From Ancylobacter novellus (GTDB lineage: Bacteria > Pseudomonadota > Alphaproteobacteria > Rhizobiales > Methylopilaceae): a stretch of DNA of 64,000 nt. The number at the start of each line of letters is the position of its first letter. The first letter of the stretch is position 1. Below are positions 24,673 through 33,271 of the stretch, piece after piece. Made by a program: the position numbers and the translations under genes. Below the pieces are notes generated by a model. That model was not told the origin of the DNA and did no database searches. It worked only from the letters and a program-made list of their open reading frames with translations. The stretch covers positions 372,001 through 436,000 of the forward strand of contig QFPN01000002.1 of assembly GCA_003241695.1 (NCBI GenBank), read 5' to 3'.

Positions 24673-26742
24673 ATGACCAAGCTCATCGTCGACGGCGTCG
24701 AGGTCGAGGTTCCGGCCGAATACACCATCCTGCAGGCCTGCGAGGCCGCGGGCGCCGAGATCCCGCGCTTCTGCTACCACGAGCGGCTCTCGATCGCCGG
24801 CAACTGCCGCATGTGCCTCGTCGAGGTGAAAGGCGGGCCGCCCAAGCCCGTGGCCTCCTGCGCCATGGGCGTGCGCGACCTGCGGCCGGGGCCGGAAGGC
24901 CAGCCGCCGGTCGTCATGACCAAGTCGCCGATGGTCAAGAAAGCGCGAGAGGGGGTGATGGAGTTCCTGCTCATCAACCACCCGCTCGATTGCCCGATCT
25001 GCGACCAGGGCGGCGAGTGCGACCTGCAGGACCAAGCCATGGCCTACGGCGTCTCGGGCTCGCGCTTCCACGAGAACAAGCGCGCGGTCGAGGACAAGTA
25101 CATCGGCCCGCTGGTCAAGACGATCATGACGCGGTGCATTCACTGCACCCGCTGCGTTCGCTTCGTCGCCGAGGTCGCGGGCGCGCCCGAGATGGGCGCG
25201 ATCGGCCGCGGCGAGGACATGGAGATCACGACCTATCTCGAGCACGCGATGACGTCGGAGCTTCAGGGCAACGTCATCGACCTCTGCCCGGTCGGCGCGC
25301 TGACCTCGAAGCCTTACGCCTTCACGGCGCGGCCTTGGGAGCTGACGAAGACCGAGTCGATCGACGTCATGGACGCGCTCGGCTCCGCGATCCGGGTCGA
25401 CGCCCGCGGCCGCGAGGTCATGCGCATCCTGCCGCGCCTCAACGACGACGTGAACGAGGAGTGGATCTCCGACAAGACCCGCTTCGTCTGGGACGGCCTC
25501 CGGACCCAGCGGCTCGACCGTCCCTATCTGCGCGAGAACGGCCGCCTGCGGCCCGCGAGCTGGGATGAGGCCTTCGAGGCGGTCGCCGCCCGGGTCAGGA
25601 CGACCGCGCCCAATCGCGTCGGCGCGATTGCGGGCGACCTTGCGACCGCCGAGGAGATGTTCGCGCTCAAGGATCTGATGGGTCGTCTCGGCGTCGCGAA
25701 TGTCGACGCGCGTCAGGACGGCTCCGCGCTGCATCCGGCCGATGGCCGCGCCTCCTATCTCTTCAACCCGACGATCGCCGGGATCGAGGACGCGGACGCG
25801 ATCCTCATGATCGGAACCAATCCGCGCCTTGAGGCGCCTGTTCTGAACGCGCGCATCCGCAAGCGCTGGCGGCAGGGCGGCGTGAGGATCGGCCTGCTCG
25901 GCGAGCGCGCCGACCTCACCTACGGCGTCGAGCATCTCGGCGCGGGGCCCGAAACCCTGATCGAACTCGTCGAGGGCAAGAACGCCTTCGCCGGCGTCCT
26001 TGCGGAGGCCGCCCGGCCGCTCGTCATCGTGGGAGCTGGCGCGTTGGCGCGGGGCGACGGTCTCGCGATCCTCGGCGCGGCGGCGCGGCTCGCCCGCGCT
26101 GGCGACGGCTGGAACGGGCTCGCCGTGCTGCATACCGCGGCGTCCCGCGTCGCGGCGCTCGACCTCGGCGTCGTGCCGGGGGAACAAGGGCTTGCGGCTC
26201 CCGAAATGGCTGAGGCCGGCGCGCTCAATCTGATCTTCCTGCTCGGCGCCGACGAGATCGAGGTCGCGCCGGGCGCCTTCACGGTCTATGTCGGCAGCCA
26301 TGGCGACCGCGGCGCGCATCGCGCCGATGTGATCCTGCCGGGCGCGGCCTACACCGAGAAATCGGGGATCTACGTCAACACCGAAGGCCGTCCGCAGATG
26401 GCGAACCGCGCCGCCTTCCCGCCCGGCGAGGCGCGGGAGGACTGGGCGATCCTGCGCGCGCTCTCCGACCGGCTCGGCGCTACCCTGCCCTACGACTCGC
26501 TGTCGCAGCTTCGCGCGGCGATGTTCCGGGCGGTCCCGCATCTCGCTGCGCTCGACCAGATCGCAGCCGGCGACGCGGGCGACGCGCAGCGCCTCGCGGG
26601 ACAAGGCGGTTCGTTCTCTGACGGGCCGTTCCGCAACGCGATCCACGACTTCTACCTGACGAATCCGATCGCCCGCGCCTCTGCCGTCATGGCGGAAATG
26701 AGCGCGCTGCGCCGGGGCGGCCTGGCCGAGGCGGCGGAGTAA
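24673..26742 (+). CDS. nuoG: NADH-quinone oxidoreductase subunit G
   Basis: The 689-aa iron-sulfur subunit. The N-terminal ferredoxin domain has Cys34, Cys45, Cys48 and Cys63 (N1b). HPLDCPICDQGGECDLQD holds the His-ligated N5 cluster, and CIHCTRC with CPVGAL holds N4. A molybdopterin-oxidoreductase-like domain follows, as in mitochondrial-type complex I, without its own Mo cofactor. The shorter length compared with E. coli (about 900 aa) is normal for alphaproteobacteria. Confidence 0.96.
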   Translation: MTKLIVDGVEVEVPAEYTILQACEAAGAEIPRFCYHERLSIAGNCRMCLVEVKGGPPKPVASCAMGVRDLRPGPEGQPPVVMTKSPMVKKAREGVMEFLLINHPLDCPICDQGGECDLQDQAMAYGVSGSRFHENKRAVEDKYIGPLVKTIMTRCIHCTRCVRFVAEVAGAPEMGAIGRGEDMEITTYLEHAMTSELQGNVIDLCPVGALTSKPYAFTARPWELTKTESIDVMDALGSAIRVDARGREVMRILPRLNDDVNEEWISDKTRFVWDGLRTQRLDRPYLRENGRLRPASWDEAFEAVAARVRTTAPNRVGAIAGDLATAEEMFALKDLMGRLGVANVDARQDGSALHPADGRASYLFNPTIAGIEDADAILMIGTNPRLEAPVLNARIRKRWRQGGVRIGLLGERADLTYGVEHLGAGPETLIELVEGKNAFAGVLAEAARPLVIVGAGALARGDGLAILGAAARLARAGDGWNGLAVLHTAASRVAALDLGVVPGEQGLAAPEMAEAGALNLIFLLGADEIEVAPGAFTVYVGSHGDRGAHRADVILPGAAYTEKSGIYVNTEGRPQMANRAAFPPGEAREDWAILRALSDRLGATLPYDSLSQLRAAMFRAVPHLAALDQIAAGDAGDAQRLAGQGGSFSDGPFRNAIHDFYLTNPIARASAVMAEMSALRRGGLAEAAE

Positions 26743-26745
26743 GAG

Positions 26746-27765
26746 ATGGACACCCTTCTCAACGTCCTGCTGATCCTGCTCCAGAGCGTCGCGCTGCTCG
26801 TCGCGCTGCTGGTCTTCATCGCCTTCATCCTGCTCGCGGACCGCAAGGTCTGGGCGGCGGTGCAGCTCCGCCGCGGGCCGAACGTCGTCGGTCCCTTCGG
26901 CCTGCTGCAATCCTTCGCGGATTTGCTGAAGTTCGTGCTGAAGGAGCCTGTGATCCCGGACAGCGCGAACAAGGGCGTGTTCCTGCTCGCCCCGCTCGTG
27001 ACCTGCTTCCTCGCGCTCGCCGCCTGGGCCGTGATCCCGATCGCGGAGGGCTGGGCGATCGCCGACATCAATGTCGGCATCCTCTACGTGTTCGCGATCT
27101 CCTCGCTCGGCGTCTACGGCGTCATCATGGGCGGCTGGGCGTCGAACTCGAAGTACCCTTTCCTCGGCGCGCTGCGCTCGGCCGCGCAGATGGTGTCCTA
27201 CGAGGTCTCGATCGGCTTCGTGATCATCACGGTGCTGCTGGTCGTCGGCTCGCTGAACCTATCCGACATCGTGCGCGCTCAGGACACCATGCTCGGCGCT
27301 CTCGGCTGGTACTGGCTGCCGCTGTTCCCGATGTTCGTGGTGTTCTTCATCTCCGCGCTCGCCGAGACCAACCGCCCGCCCTTCGATCTGCCGGAAGCGG
27401 AGTCGGAGCTCGTCGCGGGCTTCATGACCGAATACGCCTCGACGCCGTACCTGCTGTTCATGCTCGGCGAATACGTGGCCATCATGACCATGTGCGCTCT
27501 GACAACGATCCTGTTCATGGGCGGCTGGCTGTCGCCGATCCCGTTCGCGCCCTTCACGTGGGTCCCGGGCGTGATCTGGTTCGTCGGGAAAATGTGCCTG
27601 GTCTTCTTCATGTTCGCCATGGTGAAGGCCTTCGTGCCCCGCTACCGCTACGACCAGCTTATGCGGCTCGGCTGGAAGGTGTTCCTGCCGATCTCGCTCG
27701 CCATGGTCGTGATCGTCGCGGCGGTGCTTCAGTTCACCGGCTGGGCGGGGCAGGGCGTCGGGTGA
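26746..27765 (+). CDS. nuoH: NADH-quinone oxidoreductase subunit H
   Basis: The 339-aa membrane subunit that joins the two arms and forms the quinone tunnel. Landmarks are DRKVWAAVQLRRGPNVVGPF (about 32-51), ALAETNRPPFDLPEAESELV (quinone-site loop) and FMTEYAS. It starts 3 nt after nuoG and overlaps the next small gene by 4 nt. Confidence 0.97.
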   Translation: MDTLLNVLLILLQSVALLVALLVFIAFILLADRKVWAAVQLRRGPNVVGPFGLLQSFADLLKFVLKEPVIPDSANKGVFLLAPLVTCFLALAAWAVIPIAEGWAIADINVGILYVFAISSLGVYGVIMGGWASNSKYPFLGALRSAAQMVSYEVSIGFVIITVLLVVGSLNLSDIVRAQDTMLGALGWYWLPLFPMFVVFFISALAETNRPPFDLPEAESELVAGFMTEYASTPYLLFMLGEYVAIMTMCALTTILFMGGWLSPIPFAPFTWVPGVIWFVGKMCLVFFMFAMVKAFVPRYRYDQLMRLGWKVFLPISLAMVVIVAAVLQFTGWAGQGVG

Positions 27766-27995
27766 CGCCGGGCCTCTGGGGCGCTCTTCTCGGCGCGCTC
27801 GCAGGCGCCGGGATCGGGGTCGTCGGGGCGAAGGCGATCAACGCCGGGCTCGACGGGCAGATCGCAAGGGCGTCCGAGGAGGACGCGAAGAAGTTCACGA
27901 CGATCCGCCGGCTCGCCGGTCCGATCGTCATCGCGACGACGATCGTGGAGGTCGCGGTCGTCGGCTACGTCGCGGCAGAGGTTCTCTGGGGCTGA
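27762..27995 (+). CDS. Small two-span membrane protein between nuoH and nuoI
   Basis: This 77-aa protein has two hydrophobic stretches (about 4-24, glycine-rich, and about 52-75) separated by a charged segment DGQIARASEEDAKKFTTIRR. The GTG start overlaps the nuoH stop (GTGA), and the frame closes 25 nt before nuoI, so translation is coupled to the complex I genes. I do not recognise the family. It could be an accessory subunit or assembly aid, but nothing in the sequence shows which. Confidence 0.65.
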   Translation: MTPGLWGALLGALAGAGIGVVGAKAINAGLDGQIARASEEDAKKFTTIRRLAGPIVIATTIVEVAVVGYVAAEVLWG

Positions 27996-28020
27996 GCCCC
28001 GCAAACGAAGGTCTTTCGGC

Positions 28021-28509
28021 ATGCGCCTCGACCAGGCCGCCAAGTCGTTGTTCCTGAAGGAGTTCGTATCGGCGTTCTTCCTGTCGATGCGATATTTCTT
28101 CCGTGAGAAGGCGACGATCAACTACCCGTTCGAGAAGGGCGCGCTGTCGCCGCGCTTCCGCGGCGAGCATGCGTTGCGCCGCTATCCAAACGGCGAGGAG
28201 CGCTGCATCGCCTGCAAGCTCTGCGAGGCGATCTGTCCGGCTCAGGCCATCACCATCGAGGCTGGCCCCCGCCGCAACGACGGCACGCGCCGCACCACGC
28301 GCTACGACATCGACATGGTGAAGTGCATCTATTGCGGCTTCTGCCAGGAAGCGTGTCCGGTCGACGCCATCGTCGAGGGGCCAAACTTCGAGTTCGCCAC
28401 GGAGACGCGCGAGGAGCTCTACTTCGACAAGGATCGCCTGCTCGCCAACGGCGACCGCTGGGAGCGTGAGATCGCGCGCCGCCTCGCGCTCGACGCGCCC
28501 TATCGGTGA
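28021..28509 (+). CDS. nuoI: NADH-quinone oxidoreductase subunit I
   Basis: The 162-aa TYKY subunit carries two [4Fe-4S] clusters (N6a, N6b) through CIACKLCEAICPAQAI and CIYCGFCQEACPVDAI, linking the NuoG clusters to N2. The N-terminal amphipathic helix (AAKSLFLKEFVSAFFLSM) anchors it at the membrane. Confidence 0.97.
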   Translation: MRLDQAAKSLFLKEFVSAFFLSMRYFFREKATINYPFEKGALSPRFRGEHALRRYPNGEERCIACKLCEAICPAQAITIEAGPRRNDGTRRTTRYDIDMVKCIYCGFCQEACPVDAIVEGPNFEFATETREELYFDKDRLLANGDRWEREIARRLALDAPYR

Positions 28510-28542
28510 GCGGGATGGCTGCTGTTCTCCGAAAGAAGCGCG

Positions 28543-28626
28543 TCATGGTCCGGTGCGACCGAACCATCCATGCCGAACGTGGAGTTCGACGCGGGTCGTG
28601 GGCCCTCCGGTCAAGCGGGAGGACGA
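28543..28626. repeat. Dispersed bipartite palindromic repeat, copy A (decayed), in the nuoI-nuoJ gap
   Basis: Two imperfect hairpins are present: ATGGTCCGG-N5-CCGAACCAT (28545-28567) and GCCCTCCGG-N5-CGGGAGGAC near 28602-28624. The same two-hairpin arrangement with nearly identical ends occurs at 37359-37443. It lies in the 211-nt gap that interrupts an otherwise tight operon. Confidence 0.7.
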
Positions 28627-28720
28627 CTCGTTCCGTTCTGAAAGCCGCCTGCCCAGCGCCTTTACGACTCTCCGCCCACGCCGTACTCAGCCCCCGCGCC
28701 CTCGGCCGGAGGAGTCCCGC

Positions 28721-29338
28721 ATGATCGTCTCCACCCTGTTCTTCTATCTGTTCGCGAGCGTCATGGTCGCGGCGGCGCTGATGGTCATCTCTTCGAAGAA
28801 CCCGGTCCATTCGGTGCTCTTCCTGATCCTCGCCTTCGTGAACGCCGCCGGCCTGTTCATGCTGATGGGCGCCGAGTTCCTCGCGATGATCCTGATCGTG
28901 GTTTATGTCGGCGCGGTCGCCGTGCTGTTCATGTTCGTGACCATGATGCTCGACGTCGACTTCGCCGAGCTGCGGGACGGCTTCCTGCAGTATCTGCCGG
29001 TTGGCGTGCTCGTCGGGCTGGTCATGCTGGCGGAGCTCGTGTTCGTCGTGGGAGCCTGGGCGACCGCGGGCTCGCTGCCCAGGGCCGTCGCCAAGGCCCC
29101 GATCCCGACCGACGTCACCAACGCCCAGGCGCTCGGCCGGGTGCTCTACACCGACCACGTCCTGCTGTTCCAGGCGGCCGGCCTCGTGCTGCTCACCGCC
29201 ATGATCGGCGCGATCGTGCTGACGCTGCGCGAGCGCCGCGCGGGCGTGAAGCGGCAGGATATTTCGGCCCAGGTGGCGCGCGGGCCGGCGACCGCGATCG
29301 AGGTCGTGAAGGTCAAGCCGGGGCAGGGGATCTCGTGA
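28721..29338 (+). CDS. nuoJ: NADH-quinone oxidoreductase subunit J
   Basis: A 205-aa, five-span membrane subunit with SSKNPVHSVLFLILAFVNAA and ILIVVYVGAVAVLFMFVTMM (the pi-bulge helix TM3) near residues 55-74. ATG 28721 has GGAGGAG 7 nt upstream. An in-frame upstream extension would run through the repeat and nuoI end and is not credible. Confidence 0.96.
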   Translation: MIVSTLFFYLFASVMVAAALMVISSKNPVHSVLFLILAFVNAAGLFMLMGAEFLAMILIVVYVGAVAVLFMFVTMMLDVDFAELRDGFLQYLPVGVLVGLVMLAELVFVVGAWATAGSLPRAVAKAPIPTDVTNAQALGRVLYTDHVLLFQAAGLVLLTAMIGAIVLTLRERRAGVKRQDISAQVARGPATAIEVVKVKPGQGIS

Positions 29339-29646
29339 TGGCCGTCGGACTCGAGCATTACCTCGTCGTCGCCGCGATCCTGTTCACTCTCGGGGTGTTC
29401 GGCATCTTCCTCAACCGGAAGAACGTGATCGTCATCCTGATGTCGGTCGAGCTCATCCTGCTCGCGGTGAACATCAACCTCGTGGCGTTCTCGACGCATA
29501 TCGGCGACCTCAAGGGCCAGGTCTTCGCGCTGTTCGTGCTGACGGTCGCGGCCGCGGAGGCTGCGATCGGGCTTGCGATCCTCGTCGTGTACTTCCGGAA
29601 CCGCGGCACCATCGCGGTCGAGGACATCAATCGTATGAAGGGCTGA
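29338..29646 (+). CDS. nuoK: NADH-quinone oxidoreductase subunit K
   Basis: A 102-aa, three-span subunit with the two membrane glutamates of the proton path, in ILMSVELILLAVNINLVAF (about 33-51) and in VAAAEAAIGLAILV. The start ATG shares one base with the nuoJ stop (TGATG); GTG 29335 is an alternative. Confidence 0.96.
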   Translation: MAVGLEHYLVVAAILFTLGVFGIFLNRKNVIVILMSVELILLAVNINLVAFSTHIGDLKGQVFALFVLTVAAAEAAIGLAILVVYFRNRGTIAVEDINRMKG

Positions 29647-29659
29647 GGGCGGGCGGCTC

Positions 29660-31756
29660 ATGTATTATCTCATCGTCTTCCTCCCGCTTCTCGGCGCGCT
29701 GATCGCCGGCGCGATCGCGCTGATCGGCGCGCGCCGGCGTCACCCCGGCGCTGTCGGTCCCGTGGACGCGTTTCACGAGGCGCACGCTCACGATCATGCG
29801 CATCACGACCACCATGCGCATGACGCGCACGGTCATGACGATCACCATGGCCACGACGACCATCACGACCACGGGCCGGTCGAGCCCGCCGCATGGGGCT
29901 CGCGCGCCGCGGAGATCGTGACGACCGGCTTCCTTATCGTCTCGGCGCTCTTGTCCTGGGTCGCCTTCATCGACGTCGGCTGGGGCGGCGCGACCGCTCA
30001 TGTCGAAGTGATGCGCTGGATCACGGCGGGCTCGCTCCATCTCGACTGGGCGTTCCGCATCGACACGCTGACGGCCGTCATGCTCGTCGTCGTGAACTCG
30101 GTCTCGGCGCTCGTGCACCTCTATTCGACCGGCTACATGCACGAGGATCCGCACCGTCCGCGGTTCTTCGCCTATCTGTCGCTCTTCACCTTCGCCATGC
30201 TGATGCTGGTGACGTCCGACAACCTCGTGCAGCTGTTCTTCGGCTGGGAGGGCGTCGGCCTCGCGAGCTACCTGCTGATCGGCTTCTGGTACAAGAAGCC
30301 CTCGGCCTGCGCCGCCGCCATCAAGGCGTTCGTGGTCAACCGCGTCGGCGACTTCGGCTTCGCGCTCGGCATCTTCGCCACCTTCGTGATCTTCGGCAGC
30401 GTGCAGTTCGAGACGATCTTCGCCGCCGCCTCGGGAGCCGCGGACAAGACGATCAACTTCCTCGGCCACGACTGGCATGCGCTGACCGTGATCTGCCTGC
30501 TGCTCTTCATGGGCGCGATGGGCAAGTCGGCGCAGCTTGGCCTGCACACCTGGCTTCCGGACGCGATGGAAGGCCCGACGCCGGTCTCCGCGCTCATCCA
30601 CGCCGCCACCATGGTGACGGCCGGCATCGTGCTGGTGGCGCGCATGTCGCCGCTCTATGAGCACGCGCCGGACGCGCTCGCGGTCGTCACCGTCGTCGGC
30701 GGCCTCACGGCGATCTTCGCCGCGACGGTCGGCCTCGTGCAGAACGACATCAAGCGCGTGATCGCCTATTCGACCTGCTCGCAGCTCGGCTACATGTTCG
30801 TCGCGCTCGGCGTCGGGGCTTACGGCGTCGCGGTGTTCCACCTCTTCACCCACGCCTTCTTCAAAGCGCTGCTGTTCCTTGGCTCCGGCTCGGTCATCCA
30901 TGCGATGCATCACGAGCAGGACATGCGGAAGATGGGCGGCCTGCGTCGCCTCATCCCGACCACCTACTGGATGATGGTGATCGGCACGCTCGCGCTCACG
31001 GGCTTCCCGTTCACCGCCGGCTACTATTCGAAGGACGCGGTGATCGAGGCCGCCTACGCGGCCCACAGCGGGCCGGCGATGTTCGCCTTCGTCATGACCG
31101 TGCTCGCCGCGCTCCTGACCTCGTTCTATTCGTGGCGCCTCATCTTCATGACCTTCCATGGCGCGCCTCGGGCCTCGCTCGAGACCATGAGCCACGTGCA
31201 CGAGAGCCCGAAGGTGATGATCCTGCCGCTGCTGATCCTCAGCGTCGGCGCGCTGTTCGCGGGCGTCGTGTTCGCCGGCGCCTTCATCGGCCATTCCGAG
31301 GAGCGCTTCTGGGGCGAGGCGATCTTCCGCGGGGAGCACAACGAGATCCTGCACCACATGCATCAGGTCCCGGCCTGGGTGGTGTGGTCGCCCTTCGTGA
31401 TGATGGTGATCGGCTTCGCGGTCGCCTGGCTGTTCTACATCCGTCGTCCGGACCTGCCGGTCCGCCTCGCGGCGCAGCAGACGCTGATCTACCGGTTCCT
31501 GCTCAACAAGTGGTACTTCGACGAGCTCTACGACCTGATCTTCACGCGTCCCGCCAAATGGATCGGTCGCTTCCTGTGGAAGACCGGCGACGGCCGCATC
31601 ATCGACGGCATGGGTCCGGACGGGATCTCGGCGCGCGTGCTGAACGTGACCAGTCAGGTCGTACGACTCCAGACCGGCTACCTCTACCACTACGCCTTCG
31701 CGATGCTTATCGGGGTCGCGGCCATGTTCACCTGGTTCATGGTGCGGGGGCACTGA
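29660..31756 (+). CDS. nuoL: NADH-quinone oxidoreductase subunit L with His-rich insertion
   Basis: The 698-aa antiporter-like subunit at the distal end of the membrane arm, with the lateral helix at its C-terminus. Conserved blocks include LFFGWEGVGLASYLLIGFWY, GAMGKSAQLGLHTWLPDAME (proton-path Lys) and THAFFKALLFLGSGSVIHA. Unusually, the loop after TM1 (residues 39-71) has 17 His in 33 residues, mixed with Asp and Ala, before the family alignment resumes near WGSRAAEIV. Confidence 0.96.
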   Translation: MYYLIVFLPLLGALIAGAIALIGARRRHPGAVGPVDAFHEAHAHDHAHHDHHAHDAHGHDDHHGHDDHHDHGPVEPAAWGSRAAEIVTTGFLIVSALLSWVAFIDVGWGGATAHVEVMRWITAGSLHLDWAFRIDTLTAVMLVVVNSVSALVHLYSTGYMHEDPHRPRFFAYLSLFTFAMLMLVTSDNLVQLFFGWEGVGLASYLLIGFWYKKPSACAAAIKAFVVNRVGDFGFALGIFATFVIFGSVQFETIFAAASGAADKTINFLGHDWHALTVICLLLFMGAMGKSAQLGLHTWLPDAMEGPTPVSALIHAATMVTAGIVLVARMSPLYEHAPDALAVVTVVGGLTAIFAATVGLVQNDIKRVIAYSTCSQLGYMFVALGVGAYGVAVFHLFTHAFFKALLFLGSGSVIHAMHHEQDMRKMGGLRRLIPTTYWMMVIGTLALTGFPFTAGYYSKDAVIEAAYAAHSGPAMFAFVMTVLAALLTSFYSWRLIFMTFHGAPRASLETMSHVHESPKVMILPLLILSVGALFAGVVFAGAFIGHSEERFWGEAIFRGEHNEILHHMHQVPAWVVWSPFVMMVIGFAVAWLFYIRRPDLPVRLAAQQTLIYRFLLNKWYFDELYDLIFTRPAKWIGRFLWKTGDGRIIDGMGPDGISARVLNVTSQVVRLQTGYLYHYAFAMLIGVAAMFTWFMVRGH

Positions 31757-31759
31757 TCG

Positions 31760-33271
31760 ATGACCGACTGGCCGATCCTCTCGCTTCTCACCTTCCTGCC
31801 GCTCGTCGGCGTGTTCTTCCTGCTGATGATCCGCGGGACGGACGAGGCGGCCCTCCGCAACGTCCGCCACGTCGCGCTCTGGACGACGGTGGTGAATTTC
31901 GTCGTGGCCTGCGTGCTGTGGTCGAAGTTCGACTTCGCGGCGCAGGGCTTCCAGTTCGTCGAGCAGGCCGACTGGCTGGGCGGCGCGGTCACCTACAAGA
32001 TGGGCGTCGACGGCATCTCGACCCCGTTCGTGATCCTGACCGCCTTCCTGATGCCGTTCTGCATCCTGGCGTCGTGGCGCTCCATCACCCACCGGGTGAA
32101 GGAGTACATGATCGCCTTCCTCGTGCTCGAGACGCTGATGATCGGCGTCTTCTGCGCGCTGGATCTCGTGCTGTTCTACCTGCTGTTCGAGGCGGGCCTG
32201 ATCCCGATGTTCCTCATCATCGGCATCTGGGGCGGCAAGCGGCGCGTCTACGCCAGCTTCAAGTTCTTCCTCTACACGCTGCTCGGCTCGCTGCTGATGC
32301 TCGTCGCGATCCTCGCGATGTATGGGACCGCCGGCACCACCGACATCCAGGCGCTGCTGCAGTACAAGTTCCCTGCTGGCATGCAGACCTGGCTGTGGCT
32401 CGGCTTCTTCGCCTCCTTCGCGGTGAAGATGCCGATGTGGCCGGTCCACACCTGGCTTCCGGACGCCCATGTCGAGGCGCCGACCGCGGGCTCGGTGATC
32501 CTGGCCGGCATCCTGCTGAAGATGGGCGGCTACGGCTTCCTGCGCTTCTCGCTGCCGATGTTCCCGCTCGCCTCGGAGTACTTCGCCCCGATGGTGTTCG
32601 CGCTGTCGGTGGTGGCGATCGTCTACACCTCGCTCGTCGCGCTGATGCAGGACGACATCAAGAAGCTGATCGCCTATTCGTCCGTCGCCCATATGGGTTT
32701 CGTGACGATGGGCATCTTCGCTCTGAACCCTCAGGGGGTGCAGGGCGCGGTGTTCCAGATGGTCAGCCACGGCATCGTGTCGGGCGCGCTGTTCCTGTGC
32801 GTCGGCGTCATCTACGACCGCATGCACACGCGCGAGATCGCGGCCTTCGGCGGGCTGGTGAACCGAATGCCGTGGTACGCGGCCGCCTTCATGGTGTTCA
32901 CCATGGCGAATGTCGGCCTGCCGGGCACCAGCGGCTTCGTGGGCGAGTTCCTGACGCTGATGGGCGCCTTCGAGGCGAACACATGGGTGGCCTTCTTCGC
33001 CACGACCGGCGTCATCCTGTCGGCCGCTTATGCGCTCTGGCTCTATCGCCGGGTGATCTTCGGCGATCTGACCAAGCCGTCGCTCGAAGGCATCGCCGAC
33101 CTCAACCGCCGCGAAATCGCGCTGCTGGCGCCGCTCGTGATCCTGACCGTGCTGTTCGGCGTCTGGCCGGCGCCGATCCTCGACATGTCGGCGGCCTCGG
33201 TCGACGGCATTCTCTCCTCCGCCCAGGCCGCGATCGAGGCTGCGGGCAAGACCGCCGAGGCCGTGAAGTGA
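31760..33271 (+). CDS. nuoM: NADH-quinone oxidoreductase subunit M
   Basis: The 503-aa antiporter-like subunit. It shows LLFEAGLIPMFLIIGIWGG (key Glu), FAVKMPMWPVHTWLPDAHVE (key Lys), LIAYSSVAHMGFVTMG and LPGTSGFVGEFLTLMG. It starts 3 nt after nuoL and overlaps nuoN by 4 nt. Confidence 0.97.
   Translation: MTDWPILSLLTFLPLVGVFFLLMIRGTDEAALRNVRHVALWTTVVNFVVACVLWSKFDFAAQGFQFVEQADWLGGAVTYKMGVDGISTPFVILTAFLMPFCILASWRSITHRVKEYMIAFLVLETLMIGVFCALDLVLFYLLFEAGLIPMFLIIGIWGGKRRVYASFKFFLYTLLGSLLMLVAILAMYGTAGTTDIQALLQYKFPAGMQTWLWLGFFASFAVKMPMWPVHTWLPDAHVEAPTAGSVILAGILLKMGGYGFLRFSLPMFPLASEYFAPMVFALSVVAIVYTSLVALMQDDIKKLIAYSSVAHMGFVTMGIFALNPQGVQGAVFQMVSHGIVSGALFLCVGVIYDRMHTREIAAFGGLVNRMPWYAAAFMVFTMANVGLPGTSGFVGEFLTLMGAFEANTWVAFFATTGVILSAAYALWLYRRVIFGDLTKPSLEGIADLNRREIALLAPLVILTVLFGVWPAPILDMSAASVDGILSSAQAAIEAAGKTAEAVK

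Noticed and set aside
28510..28720. Small reading frames in the nuoI-nuoJ gap (for example one beginning MVRCDRTIHAERG)
   Set aside because: They are translations of the palindromic repeat, which recurs at 37359-37443 with a different downstream frame.
29627..32827. A 1066-codon minus-strand open frame opposite nuoK-nuoM
   Set aside because: The composition is typical of antisense read-through in GC-rich DNA, and it lies fully opposite nuoL and parts of nuoK and nuoM.
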